Source: Vitis vinifera (lineage: Eukaryota > Streptophyta > Magnoliopsida > Vitales > Vitaceae). From it: a stretch of 64,000 bases of DNA. This document shows positions 1-13,100 of the stretch, in pieces (position 1 is the first letter of the stretch; every line of letters starts with the position of its first letter). The notes below the pieces were generated by a model, which had not been told where the DNA came from, did no database searches, and saw only the letters and a program-made list of their open reading frames with translations. Both the position numbers and the translations under genes were made by a program. The stretch lies in NCBI RefSeq assembly GCF_030704535.1, contig NC_081823.1:25115501-25179500 (forward strand), written 5' to 3'.

Positions 1-640
1 TTATCAAGAAGTTTCATTTACAATTATGAAATTTTGTTTGTTAATACCAAATGAAAAACTTCCCATCAGATCTTTATCCCCAACAGATGAATGTTTGGCT
101 GAATTGACAAGCTTGCTTGCTCCTGCTTAGTGCATCATGTTCAAGTGCCAGAGTTCCTATGGAAGTACTTCTGTACTTGCCTGGAATCATAAGATTTGGC
201 ATTTCATCAGTGAAAACTTGAATGACTAGTCATATAAAAAGATATTGCTTTTGTTTCCGTATCAAAATCCTAGGCCATTCTTCTGCACTCTAGAAATTAG
301 AAATGTATCATCAGTGTGGACAGGCCACATGTATTCTTGAATTGTTATTATTTTTTCCTTAAATTCAAATTTTTATGCTTAACTGTATTCCATTTTTTAT
401 AACCTGTGTATTTAAGATCTAATTACACCGTTCTCAACTAGACAACTTCCTTGTTATGATTCAAATTTTTATGCTTAACTGCATTCCATTTTTTATAATG
501 TGTATTTCAGATCTAATTACACTGTTCTCAACTAAACAACTTCTTTGTCATGAAGCATGTAAAAAATCCATTGAATGTTTTTGTTTGGCTGTGGCAACAC
601 TTAACTTGCTTAACGTAAGTTACCTAATTTTTCAAGTCAG
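1..640 (+). other. Intron of the CYP59-like gene
   Basis: No convincing exon is visible here. In CYP59 proteins the residues before the first exon seen at 641 belong to the RRM, and no matching codons occur in this stretch, so the preceding exon should lie left of the window. The segment ends in a normal acceptor (AG at 639-640). It contains a tandem duplication described separately. Confidence 0.6.
364..555. repeat. Two-copy tandem repeat, period 96 bp
   Basis: Copy 1 (364-459) and copy 2 (460-555) both start TTCAAATTTTTATGCTTAAC and share most positions through the segment CTCAACTA-ACAACTTC. They differ by scattered substitutions and a small indel. The duplication lies inside an intron and has no visible coding role. 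Confidence 0.85.
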
Positions 641-1255
641 ATGGATAATGCGTTAATTGATGACCGGAGAATACATGTGGATTTCAGTCAAAGTGTTTCA
701 AAACTGTGGTCCCAATACAGGCGCAGAGATCACCAAACGGGCAAAGGTAAAAGACCACTGCTGCTCTGCAGAGGGCATAGTAATATGGCTGTTGGTTGCA
801 ACATCATAACAACTTGTACTTAGTATTGTTTTATTTTGTTTGTTTCCATTCATTTTCATATATGGCCATGCTGTAATTTTCTTGACGACATGCTGCAATA
901 GTTATCACCTCTTTTGGCCAAAATGCTCATGATGTTGGGTTTCTGTTCCTATATAAAGATTCCTGTTGTTTGCTACATGCCTCAGAATTGATCTTTGCTA
1001 AAATTTAGATAAAAGTTCCAAGATAACTTCTCATATTGTAACTTTTTTCCATGCTCTTAGTGATTCTGTTAATATTCAATTTCTTATTGGCTGTAGGAAC
1101 AGGTTGCTTCAAATGTGGTGCAGTCGACCACATTGCCAAGGATTGTACTGGGAGCCCCACCAAGCAACAACAACCTCCAAAATACATCTTAAAAGACAAC
1201 AACACTCAGCATGGTGGAGATAATAACTCTAGGTTAGTAACCTTGCATGCAGCCA

Positions 1256-1292
<37 letters not shown>

Positions 1293-2043
1293 GTAAAATG
1301 TCTGTTGTAGGTATGAAATGGTTTTTGATGAAGACACCTCAGAAAGTCCAAAACGAGAAAAGAGACGCCAGGACCATGGACCTGAAGATCAAATTGAGAA
1401 AGAAAAACTGAACAGGCGAGGTTCAGAAGACTGGAAACGTAGGGACCATGACAAGAAAGACTCTGATGATAGGCATAGGCAGAGTGACAAGGGCCAAGAA
1501 AGTAGAGCAAGTCGCTTGAGTGGGAGCAGAAGAGACCCATATCATCATGAAGAGAGAATTGACAGAGAAAAACATAGAGAGAGGCAAGACGAAGGAAAAA
1601 GAGAGAGAGATGAGCGGGACTATAGAAAGAGAAATGCAGATAGTGATAGCCATAGAGAGAGGAGGGACGGGAGAGACGAACGGCACCACAGAAAGAGAAA
1701 TGCAGATGGTGATAGGCATGTAGATAGAAGGGATGTTGGGGATTATAGAAAGAGAGATACAGATGATGATGACCATGGAGATGGAAGGGATGGCAGAGAT
1801 TACAGAAAGAGAAGCGCTGACAATGATGGGCGTGGGGATAGGAGGGATGACAGAGATCACAGAAAGACAAAAGCTGATGAAGACAGAAGGGACAAGAGGG
1901 ACATGAGGGACGAGCCAAGCTACAGAAAGAGAAGTGCTGATGGTGATGGCAATGGAGGAAGGAGGGAAGAGCGAGGTCATAAAAGGCATAGCACGGAAAG
2001 CAATGATGATCGTGATAGAAGGCACCGAGGTGACCGGAGGTGA
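641..2043 (+). CDS. CYP59: CYP59-like cyclophilin, 3' part (RRM end, CCHC knuckle, RD-rich tail)
   Basis: CYP59 is a nuclear multidomain peptidyl-prolyl isomerase (cyclophilin domain, RRM, CCHC knuckle, RS/RD tail) reported to bind RNA and the C-terminal domain of RNA polymerase II. Three exons are seen: 641-746, 1097-1232 and 1311-2043, with consistent GT-AG junctions and phases; the junction codons restore Gly and Arg. Exon 1 encodes MDNALIDDRRIHVDFSQSVS, the end of the RRM and a strong family signature. Exon 2 carries the knuckle CFKCGAVDHIAKDC. Exon 3 begins YEMVFDED and continues as about 235 highly charged residues with repeated YRKR-AD units. The stop is TGA at 2041-2043. The cyclophilin domain and most of the RRM lie upstream, outside the window. 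Family assignment is confident; the upstream structure cannot be seen. Confidence 0.93.
1259..1290 (+). repeat. (CT)n microsatellite beside a splice acceptor
   Basis: About 15 CT units form a long pyrimidine tract just before two possible acceptors in the CYP59-like gene: TTACAG ending at 1293 and TTGTAG ending at 1310. Only the second keeps the reading frame; the first is followed directly by TAA. Confidence 0.85.
1612..1990 (+). repeat. In-frame degenerate repeats encoding the RD tail
   Basis: Within exon 3 of the CYP59-like gene, units of about 19-22 codons recur, each opening with a DYRKR/HHRKR/DHRKT-like motif, then an AD-D acidic cluster and a RRD-RD basic-acidic run. About six units are visible. 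Intrinsic disorder and RNA or splicing-factor contact are expected from composition. Confidence 0.75.
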
Positions 2044-3228
2044 GCTCTAGATGACAGAATGGTTGTGATAAAAACGTGCATGAAACCTGGTTTTGGTGTT
2101 TGTTACCTTCTTATTTGAGAACTTTGGTATCAAATGATTGTGGATCGCTCAGGTTTTTATCCTCATATGGCATTCTTTGTTTGAAACAATGCCCAAGTTT
2201 GTTAACATTTTGTTAGGCTAAGCCTTTGTAACAATCTACATTGAAGGTTGTTTTGTGGGAATTAATAGAGGGAAAAAGTAGGGATTGTCTGATTTCAACC
2301 ACTGTTTTTTTAAAAACTAGTTCTTAAGAAACAGTTTTCAATTGTTCTAAGAAATATATATTTTTAAAAATTTATTTTACTCAAGTCTTCTATATAAAAA
2401 TTAAATAATTTAAAAATACAAAATGTCTAATAAATTTTAATTATAACAAGAGAAACATTTCTTTAGCATATTTTCTTTCCACAATATCTTCCTGGAATCA
2501 GACATAGGCGAAGGGTTCCCTCATCCGTAAGTAAAAATACAGATGCACAGAGGAGAGCCCTCACAAAGAGAGAAACACGTGTTCACCAAAAGCTCCTGAA
2601 ACTGTATTTGCAGAAGGTACTTCAAAGTAGGGAACAAATCCCCAAATCCGAAAGGCCTTAAAGAGTCTAAGGTAACAGTATTCACTTCAATAAGCATGTA
2701 ACAATAGCCAATTCATATGATCAAAGCTCTAGGCAAAATATATCAAACAAGAACAAACCATCAACCATATAAGAACCAAAAGGCAGAAGGCGATCAAGGG
2801 TATGTTAATCCGCAACTTGATCATACCCATCACTAGAAGCAGCAGCAACCCGGAACCATCTAAGAAGGCGATTAGGGGAAAATGGACCTTGCATTATGAA
2901 TGCATATTATAACTTTAACAACAATTGTTCAGTTTTACAAATTTCCCTATGAAAATGAAGGGAACCTGAGGAGGCATATATGGATAGTTGGTTCCAAAAA
3001 AGAGAGGAAAAAAAAACCCAGAAAGAGTTCCAAGGTTTTAATACTCATAGAGTCATTTTCTGAGCATAGAAGTCGACAACAACTACCAAATTACTTTTGA
3101 AAAACCTCAGGGTTTTAGAAGGGTTTATGAGCATACCAACAAATCCCAGTTTATGCTCTCGTGTGTGTAGAGGACCCCTGAGATTATTTGTGATACCAAG
3201 ACATGCTCCAGCAAGCAGGAAACATGCT
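2044..3228. other. Convergent intergenic region with two 3' UTRs
   Basis: The 3' UTR of the CYP59-like gene runs rightward from 2044 and that of the cyclin T gene leftward from 3228. The middle (2,290-2,460) is AT-rich. Poly(A) sites could not be placed. No further gene was seen. Confidence 0.6.
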
Positions 3229-6200
3229 TCAGACATGATTTTCCTGTGCATGCCTTTTGTGATCCCTCTCTGAGTAACCAAGCCGGCCGAGTCTGTTCCG
3301 ATCTTCTGGGAAATCATGATGGTTATGGTGGTGGGAGCCAGGCATATAATCATGCCGCTGCTTTCCATCTGAGAGTTTTTCTGGTGAGCTTCCCGGTTTC
3401 CTCTTTCGACTGCTTGACTTGGGTGATCGAAATGCTCGGTCAGCGTCATCAAATGCAGATACCTCACCTTCCTCCACATTCTCCAAATCTGATCCTCGTG
3501 ATGACAGGGGTTTCAGTCCTTGGTGGTGTCCATCTTCATCATCTTGATGCTTCCCATGGTGTGAGCTCTCATGTTCTGGCCTGTTGGAGGGTTTGGGCCA
3601 GCTTTGCCTCCTCTCCCGCTTGGTTTTCTCAGTCTCAACGGCCAACTCGATACCATCTTCCAGTTCTCTCTCGATAAGATCATCCTCATCCATCAGGTCT
3701 GTTTTTCTAGTCATGTCACCACGAGTTTTCCTTCTTTTCTCCAGTGCAGCCTTTACCTTGTCTTTATCAATCTTTTTAATAGCTTCCTGGGGTGATTGGC
3801 CGAGCAGGCCATCTCTATATTCCAGATTTCGACCATGGTACTTGTCCTTCAATTCCCCTGCTTCTCTTGCTTCACTTCTCCCACCAGTCCTTTCTTGATC
3901 ATCTTCACCAGGCCCCTCTGACCCATGCCTTGACGCATTTTGACCTTCCCCCAAGTTCTCCTGGTAAAGTGATGGTTCATGTTCATGATAATCACTTGAT
4001 TCTCCATCAGCCTTGTGGTCTGAAGCACTTCTCATCTCCGTGCTTCCATAGTCATTACTTCGATTTTGGCTGGTTCTTGAAGGTCCACTAATATTATCAA
4101 CATATGGCTGATCAGATGCTGGCTTAGATGCTACTGGCTTTGAGGTTGCAGGTTTCAATGGAGTTCCCCCACCATGAGCATTACTCATTACATATTCTTC
4201 ATTAGCAGCTGGAGCTTTTGATGTGGCCCGATGAGCAGCCCCACCTCCAACACTTCCTTCAACTTCACTGCCTTGAGAAGGTGGCACTCGATTTTGTTCG
4301 TAGAGCTCCAACATTTGATTACTGACCTCTAAAAGAAACAAATGACCACCATTAAAGGGTGATATAAATATTCATAAAGTAGTTCCAAAACAATTAATCA
4401 CTGTGGGATCTTTTCATCACCCTCCCTTCCCCACAAAAAGGGTCTATGTTGCAGATTGCCCATTTTATTTGATAATGAATATGTTTATCATATAAAAAGA
4501 GAAAAGGGAAGGCACTCTGTCATCATAGGTCTATAATGCTGCTACAGAAAATAAGAGAGGAAACCAACCCTCTAATTGGCGTGGGGTGACATCGAACTCC
4601 TGCCACCAGACCTTCTCACCATCTGATGGGAGCTTTACTTTGAGGAACTTGGCAGCAAGGAAAATTGCACCTGCCGCAATGTGGTGGGGCTTAAATTGCA
4701 AGCAAAGAGATGTCCGCAGTCTGCATGCCGCTTCCCAGGTCAAGATGAGAAGGAAGAAAGAACAATAACGTGCATAAAAAAAAGAAGCAACCCATCATAC
4801 CCATCATTGACAAAATTCCAAGCAACTTGAGCAAGGGCATTTTGAGCAACCTTGAATTTCTTTATTGCCTCTACAAGGGGTTTATATGGATGGTGCACAT
4901 TAAGATCAAAACCAAGTGTAGCAAGTACAACCCTCTCTCCAAGTAAAATTAATTCCTTCTGCTGTTCATATACCTCCTGCATGATAGATGAAAAACATAT
5001 GAAGAAACATGGAAGGGGAAAAAAATAAAACCACCACCACCACCTTCAAACAATGACAATGAAGTATTTCCTTGAGAAATGATGATGCAAAAAGACATCC
5101 CAGTACTAATCAGTTAATTCTTGAGAAAACCAAAAGAAGCAGCTAAAATGGAACAGAATGATCAAGATAACCGAAGTGAGTAGAATTTAAATCTAGGAGA
5201 CTAATAGCTAGAGACATAACAAGGGGGTCACCATCCCTTTGGCATGTTTATTTATTTATTTATTTTGATAATTTCACCTTGGTATGTTTATAACATTGTC
5301 ACACACACACATATCTGTATATACACATGCATACATACATACATAATCTCAGCAACAAACAATTCATTTCATTCAATTGAAGTTTTCCAAACAATAAACA
5401 GGTGGGGTTTCATTGTGCAATTCAAATTGGAGATGGAACTATCATAGATCATGAAGAAACAAACAGGCTCAACTAAGAGAAATATCATCAAGAAAAATCT
5501 GAACAAAGTAGCCAAGTGCCTCATATGAGGCATACCATTTAGAGAAGAAGTACCTTCTGCTTTATCCTTTGAACTGCAGCAGGATCCTTTTTATTAATGA
5601 TTTCATAAGAAACAAGGATAACATCTTTTAATGGACGGGGAGTTTCTTCAACCTTCCCCGCAAGAAACATACACACTGTTGCAATTGTCTGCAAGACATA
5701 GGAGTAGAATTAAGCACTGAAACTGACTGCTTGCATAAAGCCATATCTCAAGTAAATATTTCCATTTTTCAGTGCAGGATAAAGATTTTGCAAAACCAAG
5801 CAAAAACTGTGTGTGTGTGCACACGTGCTCGCGTATTTATTTGCATTGTACAACATCCATTGAATCATTAACACAAAAAATTAGAAACATATAGTCCATC
5901 AAGCATAATAACATGACAGAGGAAGATATACATGTACAGGCCACATGTTGGGCAAGCAAGACTCAAATTAGATTGAGGCAAAGATTAGAAGCATCATATT
6001 CAAGAAAGAAAACCAAGTCATATGCACTGCCTGTCGTGCACAGTGATGCTTGTTGCTTGGGAGAATCACTGGGGTTGGAACCAAGCTTGAAATTGGGATA
6101 TTTCTCAAGAGTTCATTTCTTTCTCTACTGGGATGGGGGGAGGAGGATTAGGCTCTTGCTTGATAGGTGGTGTGTGAGGAGGTGAATTTGAAGATTCAAT

Positions 6201-9200
6201 CATTTATGCTTTAGCAATTTAAAGAAAGTTTGGTGGCTAATTACCGGAGGGAGTATATATTTCACCAAAGGAATCTATGTTCTTTTTTAGGTAATCACAT
6301 AATTGGGACATTCAAGAGGTGGGAATTTTCAGGCTTCCACTTATGCAAAGCGTGTTTGTGCGGAAAGATGGATAACATTGTATAAAATTCATTAAAGAAA
6401 GGCTTATAGGTTCTTTCTCATTTCATGGCACTTTTGTCTTCATTACCAATGGCTTTTCCCAATATAAGCTGTTGTAGTCTCGAAGGCTCTTCTGTTTCTT
6501 TCCTTCCAAATGATCCAAAATAAGCAAAGAGAAGCTGTCCGCCACACCTTTTTCCGCTTTTTACCCACAAAAGAGGGCTTGGTTTATGTTGAGATATTGA
6601 TCCCACCACACAATAATTTGCTTCTCATGTTCTCAAAATAGAAGAGATTTCAATTGCAACTGTATCTGGCAACAATAACTAGTGGATATTTATACTGTCA
6701 CTGCATAGAAAGCAAAGGATTGGGGATTCAGTCATGTTATGTTAAGAGGTTATGTGATTGATAGCAATATGGGGGCTTTGAACCTGTTCAAGTGTGAGGA
6801 TCCATTACATAAGTGTAGGCATCTCATGCTTCTAGTGTTTTCTACTTAAGGATTTCTTGGCTTCAAATCTACTATATTTTATATGATGCTGTGGAGAGGA
6901 AGCTTTGTCGGTAAGAGGAATTTTTGGAGGGCAACCAGTTATGTTTTTTTTCTGGGTTTGGAAGGCAAGGGAATTAGAGATTTTTTGAAGATATCTTTCT
7001 ACTTTTGAGGCGCAAACATATTTTTCTTAACTCTTGGCTCTTATGGTCTATGGATGCCTTTAGGGAAAGGAAGTATTTCTCTTGTTGACTTCATTGCTAG
7101 GGCGGTTTGGGCTGAGTGGTTCCAGTGGATGTTGATAACTGACCAGGTTTTTCCTTTTTGCTAATTTTCAACTTTCTTTTTTCTTTTTTTGCTCCTGTTT
7201 TTGGCAGTTCTCTGTCTAACACCCTGCCTGTATTCTAGGGACATCCCCTTTCGATAATTTAATAAGCTTTTTCTATTACTCATCAAATAAAAATAAAAAA
7301 TTAATAAAACTCATCCAATTAGATGCTAGTTAAACAAAATATGACCAACAACCCAATTATCTCCAGGTTTTCTAGTTTGATCAATAAATCTACTTTGAAT
7401 TTTCTCGTTCAATTATGTTAGTACCCCCATACAACATTGAGTTTATGGCTTCAATTCTACTGGAATGCAAAAGGCATAACATGCATTGCGTGGTCAGGTT
7501 GCAGTATAGCTCATGGGAGGATTCAAACAAAGAAAGAAAAAAAAAAAGGAAAGGGAAAGGAGAGATGAAACTGCTAGGACTCGGATCCACTTGGCAAAAA
7601 ATTCAATAGAAACCAGTTATAAGCAGCTTTTTCTTTCGGAACATTTTCCATATGATCAATGACCTTTCTAATTATTGGTCACATCCAGCTGGAAATATCA
7701 ATCAGATAGAAAATTGATATAATTTGTAAAAGAATCAAATAGACTCACCCTTCTGTCATTCTTTGCATGGGATTGACGAAGGAAGAAACGGTGACAAAAT
7801 ATGATTGCTGTAGCAATTGTTACCTGGGGCCTGCAATTAAAATGTTCATAATCACAGTGATGCTGGAAAAACAATTATAAACTATTTGCTCATGTTTGAG
7901 GCATAAAAAAATAATAAAACAGTAGGAAATCTATATGTATATTCTTCAGTAGAAAGCAAAATATAGACGAATAATAATGATAATTCAATATAAAATACAA
8001 GCCAAGAGCCTCCAAATGTTAAACTCAGAAGGCCAAGAGTAAACATCGGAAATGTCCATAGGAGATATCTAACATTATCATTGACAACCCCCAGGGTTTG
8101 TGAAATATTGTAATATGATAATCCACCCCTGCCAAATTGTCTGCTTTCAATTATGTAAGTACAATTTCACCCTCAAAAACATAAATTTTCAATTTCAGAT
8201 TTGCTCTCTAAATCCATTAACAGCAAACTGTTCAACAGAAGACAGCTAAATGATGCTGACACTCACCTCTCAGAGATATAGTTCAGAGACTACAGGGAGG
8301 ACCAAAAATCATCAGGATTCTCAGAGTTTCAGATTCTAATAAAAAATAAAACTTACAGAATTTTAAAATGGAAACATATGAAGAATAGAGCAATTAGTAA
8401 GCAGGAATAAACAAGCATCCTAGTATCAACACTACATTCTGGCAAAATAAAGAAGAAAATTTGTATAAGGAAAACTCTATCAAGTATTGAAGCTTTGTTC
8501 ATATATATCTTCATTTTATCGAAGTTAGTAAAAACAATGCCTCCTCTCAACCAAAACCCTGAACCTCTTCAATTGACTAATAGTCCCAAGTAACATAGAA
8601 ATGCAATTAACGCATTATTTGCATCTTCACTCCTTTCTTGTTTCCTTTGAGCTTTATACTCGCCAACTAAAGTTTCTTATCCAAACAAAGGCAAATTAGA
8701 GCATGTATGGTATTGATGGAATTCAAACATTAGTACAATTCCTAGTATATAGGAATTAAATTTCCTATAGTAGGCATACTGACTCTAGAAGGCACCCAAG
8801 GAGCCCAAATCTTCCTTATTGGAAAACACGTAAGATCTCCACCCACTCCCAAAGATCCACTACCAAAGCATCTTTGTGTAAAACAAACCCAAATTGTTCT
8901 GAAAAAGAGTCTTTAAGCAGACACATCGCACACCAGAAGTCAAACCAAAACATTGTGAGGAAACTATTCTCTATTGTGATATGTGTATTCAACAGAGGCG
9001 CTTCCTAGTCTGATAGCTTTCCACATACGAACCCCCTAACAAACTTTTTATTTCTTACCCCAAAAATAAAAAAACATTTTGGTGGCCTGAACTCAACATT
9101 TTTATTTCTCTATTGTGAAGCGTCATTCTTCTGCATCTTGTGATTCAAAGTTCAATTTTAGGAGAAAGTATCCAGTGCTTATCTCTGGATGCTGATATAT

Positions 9201-10103
9201 CTATTCATGTTTTGTCACTTGTCGTAAGTTAGGTGACTATAAATATTAAAAAATGTTAAGGTTTTTCATTTAAAAAAAAATTAAAGTTCTTTTTAATAGC
9301 TATAAGTTTTCCTTAATGGTTCCCAAATGCAACCATTTTCTCTTCCTACCTTCTCCAGTGAATTTCTGGCAACGCACCACCCTCAATATTAATAGGTACT
9401 ATGTGAATGGAAATCACTCCATTTACTCATTATCAAACTCTTCCCCATTCTCAATAACGACTATGGGCTAGTAGAACCATCTATAAACTACTGCATTTAT
9501 TAGAGTCTCTCTTTATGTGAAGAGAAAGAAATGAGAAGGATGTGTCTCTACAACAAATCTTCTATGACCCATGACCCTTGAGCGATGTACAATAACAGGA
9601 ATCCAGATATTAATAGATTCCCTATCACTTCTTCCTCACTAACATTTCCATCAAAGTTTTTATGACCTGAAAAGAACACCAATGAATGATCTTCTAGCCC
9701 TCAGCTATCAGAAAAGAATAAAAAAGTTCCAAGAACATTATGTCTCTCCCTAAAGAAGGTTCACTAGAAAGGGTCTACAAAAGAGGATTAGTGAGGGTGT
9801 TTAAACATAACAATACGTTACTTGGTTATGACAATTAATAAAGGAAACTCTTTCTTGCTAGACGGGCTTGGCAATGCACCAAAGAAAGTTCTTTCTTGCC
9901 AAAGAGAATTCATTCAGAAGGATTTACTAGAAAGGATTGCCCAAAAATGTCTAGAAGATATGGCAAGGAGAAAGATATCTTGACTTAAGAATAACTAAGA
10001 TAACTTTGCAATCGGTAATATGTCCTTTAGGCCTAGCTCAAGTGGTAAGGGTTATGGTGGGTATCCAGGAGACTTCAGGTTTGATTCCATGTAACAGAAA
10101 ATA

Positions 10104-10134
<31 letters not shown>

Positions 10135-13100
10135 TAAAATAATATAGTACATAATATAAATTTTAAAGTTATCCTTCAATGGAAAACTACTACGAATTTT
10201 TGACATCTAATCAGAAAATGCTAATGTGACAAATAGTAGGAGCTAGCATAGGTATCATGTCAGCATTGACATGATGCCATGGAGGTATTGGACACTTTCT
10301 CCAATCTTGGGCAATTGTTCTTTGTCATGAATTCAAGCTTTATGATAATCACTAACAAAGAAACATGAATGAACGTTTGATAAATCCTTGGGCTCCCAAT
10401 TTCAATTATGTAATTATGATTATTTGCTTAGTTGTTGGTGAGATGGCTAGCTCATCATATGCATCCAACAGTTTTGAGTATTATTTTCTAATACAAAAAG
10501 TTTTGCCTGTATCAAAGTCTGTATAGCTACTAAATTGTGCTTTTTAATCAGCTATTTTCCCTATCATGAATCATTACTATCAATTCATATACCATACTGT
10601 GAATCATTTCCAATTTTTTGCTATCATGTATTCTGAAATACAATTACATGTTGGAAAATATAGGTAAAAGAAATATGCAGACATACATGGAAGATATGCA
10701 CATATTGAAATAATGGAACACAGTAATATTTAACCAATTTCAAGAAAGATACCAAGACTAGAGCTAAAGTGAAGTAGGACATTGTGCCTTGTCATTACAT
10801 CACAGACAAATGCATCCATCACATCCTTCATTCACAAAGAACTAAAGACTAGAGGTTAGATGCCTTTTTAAACAAGAAAACTTCTTTCTTTCTCTTTTTG
10901 TTTTTTCTGACATGGAAAAGACATTTTATAGCATTAATTCATAACTAAAACCAGCAAGATAAGCATTCTAAAATTTTAAATTTACTAATTACTGTAGAGT
11001 TTCAAAAAAATTGCCACTCATTACTAATATACTGAAAATTCTAATGAGTTCCAACTGATACACAGAAAAGAAATCATTGAGCATGCACAAGAAGAATGTG
11101 TTTTCGTTTGTCTTTGTTTTTTTGTTTTTTTCTGGGGTAACAAGGAATCCACCTCAACAACAAAGCGTTCATTCCAACCTTAAATATTGAGAGAGCTCAA
11201 ATTCAAGACCTTTGGTTCATTGCTAGAAGTTAATATTGTTGAACTACAACCAAGGGGAATGGACAACTAGAATGCGCGCGCACACACACACACACACAGA
11301 TATAATGTATGAATGTATGTGTGCTTAAGCATAAATATGGGCCATGGATACAGAAATCGGAGTCTTCAAACCTTTGAAAATGGTCCAATCACTTGACGAT
11401 ATGCTTTCAAGAATCAAGATAGAGCTATCTTTTGAATTTTGCAAAAGGAATAAAGTAGCAAAATGCCATTGGATTCAAGTATCACAAAGAGAAGATATTT
11501 TTATAAGGGGAGCACAAAAAAAATGAATATTTAAATTTTAACATTTACCTTAAAGCATTTTCTAAAGACAATACACGAAAGGAAAAAAAAAATGCAAATT
11601 TGATTCATTTAGAAACCATAAAGGTGGAATAATGGTGCATTTATAACAGGCCGTAAATATCATATCGTGACTCACATGTCTATTGACAAGGTGAGATTGA
11701 GAAAACTTTTTTGAATAGGAAAATTTTAATATATTAACAACGCCTACACAAAAGGGCGCATGGAAAGAAACAAACACGACATATAAAAAGGCGTCAAAAG
11801 GCCAACTAAAGCAAAGGGATACACAAAATGCATCCTTCGTATTACATAGAGCTCAACCAATCAATAAAGTTCATCATGAATATAGAGTAATCTCTTATAT
11901 ACATTCTTAACCCAATCTAAAAAATTAAACATAAAAGATCTTTTGAGTGCTTTATCCATGTTTCCTTCATATTACTTAGAGCTCAACCAATCAATAAAGT
12001 TCATCATGAATATAGAATAATCCCATATATACACTCTTAACCCAATCTAAAAAATTAAACATAAAAGATCTTTTGAGTGCTTTATCCGTGTTTTCTACAT
12101 TATCAAAAGCCCTTCTATTTCTCTCCTTCCATATGGTTCAAAATAAGCATAAGGGAACAATTGTCTAAACTTCCTTTCTATTTTTCTCAACAACGGATCT
12201 ATGACAGCTCAAGAAGACATTCCTTACTGAGGAGAGCAATCACTCGGTACATTCCAAAAAGAGTGTAAATTAGCCACCACAAGATGACTATTTTCCAATA
12301 GTGACGAAGAATGTAATCAACCATTTCTTATTCTCCTTAGCACATCTAGCATCTAATTGACATCTTCCATTCCTTCATGTTAAGTTAATCAAAGTCAATA
12401 TCCTTCCCCATGTGGCTTTCCAAGCAAAAAAAGTTGACTTTCAATGGAATCCAAGGATTTCAAACAATATTAGAAGGAAAAGCCTCCACTCTGCCCCTAG
12501 ATAAGGAGTAGAGAAATTCAACTGAAAATTTCCACACTTCATGTTCGGCTAAACCATTTTATCCTCAAAGTCCCTATAAATTGTTAGTGCTTGCAATTTC
12601 TTAGAAGAAGCCTCCACCCAATTTAGCTCCTAGTCATGGATTTGTTGTGTTAAACATCAAACAACACCCCTCCTACCCTTGCATCCACACTTCGACTACC
12701 CATGAATCTTTAATAGTGCCTAAAGCAAACAATGTAGGAAAAAGCCTCGCCTAGAGGAAGGTCACCACACTACCCATCCTTCCAAATTTTCACCCTTCGT
12801 CCATTCCTGACCTTAAAACCGATTCTACTATCAAAGGCCTCTCACCCATTTCTAATAGCCTTTCACACTCCCACTTCATACCCTTCCCTTTGTGAGCACC
12901 ACCCCCACACTTTCTCCCCATACTTCCTTGTAATCACTCTCTTCCAAAAGGAGTCCCTCTCAATACCAAATCTCGAACACCATCTGCAGAGTAGAGTCGA
13001 GCCTTGTTAAGATTGAATAGACTTCTCATACCTAGCCCCGCTTCCACTTGTACATACAAATTGTAGAACAATTCACCAAATGGAACTTTTTCACCAAAGC

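Noticed and set aside
1229..2025. Long minus-strand frames opposite the CYP59 RD tail (229 and 200 codons)
   Set aside because: They are shadows of the low-complexity RD-coding repeat; the plus-strand exon has correct splice phases and family motifs.
10025..10100. tRNA gene
   Set aside because: Only box A and box B-like text is present; no acceptor-stem pairing was found and an AT run follows, so a SINE head is more likely.
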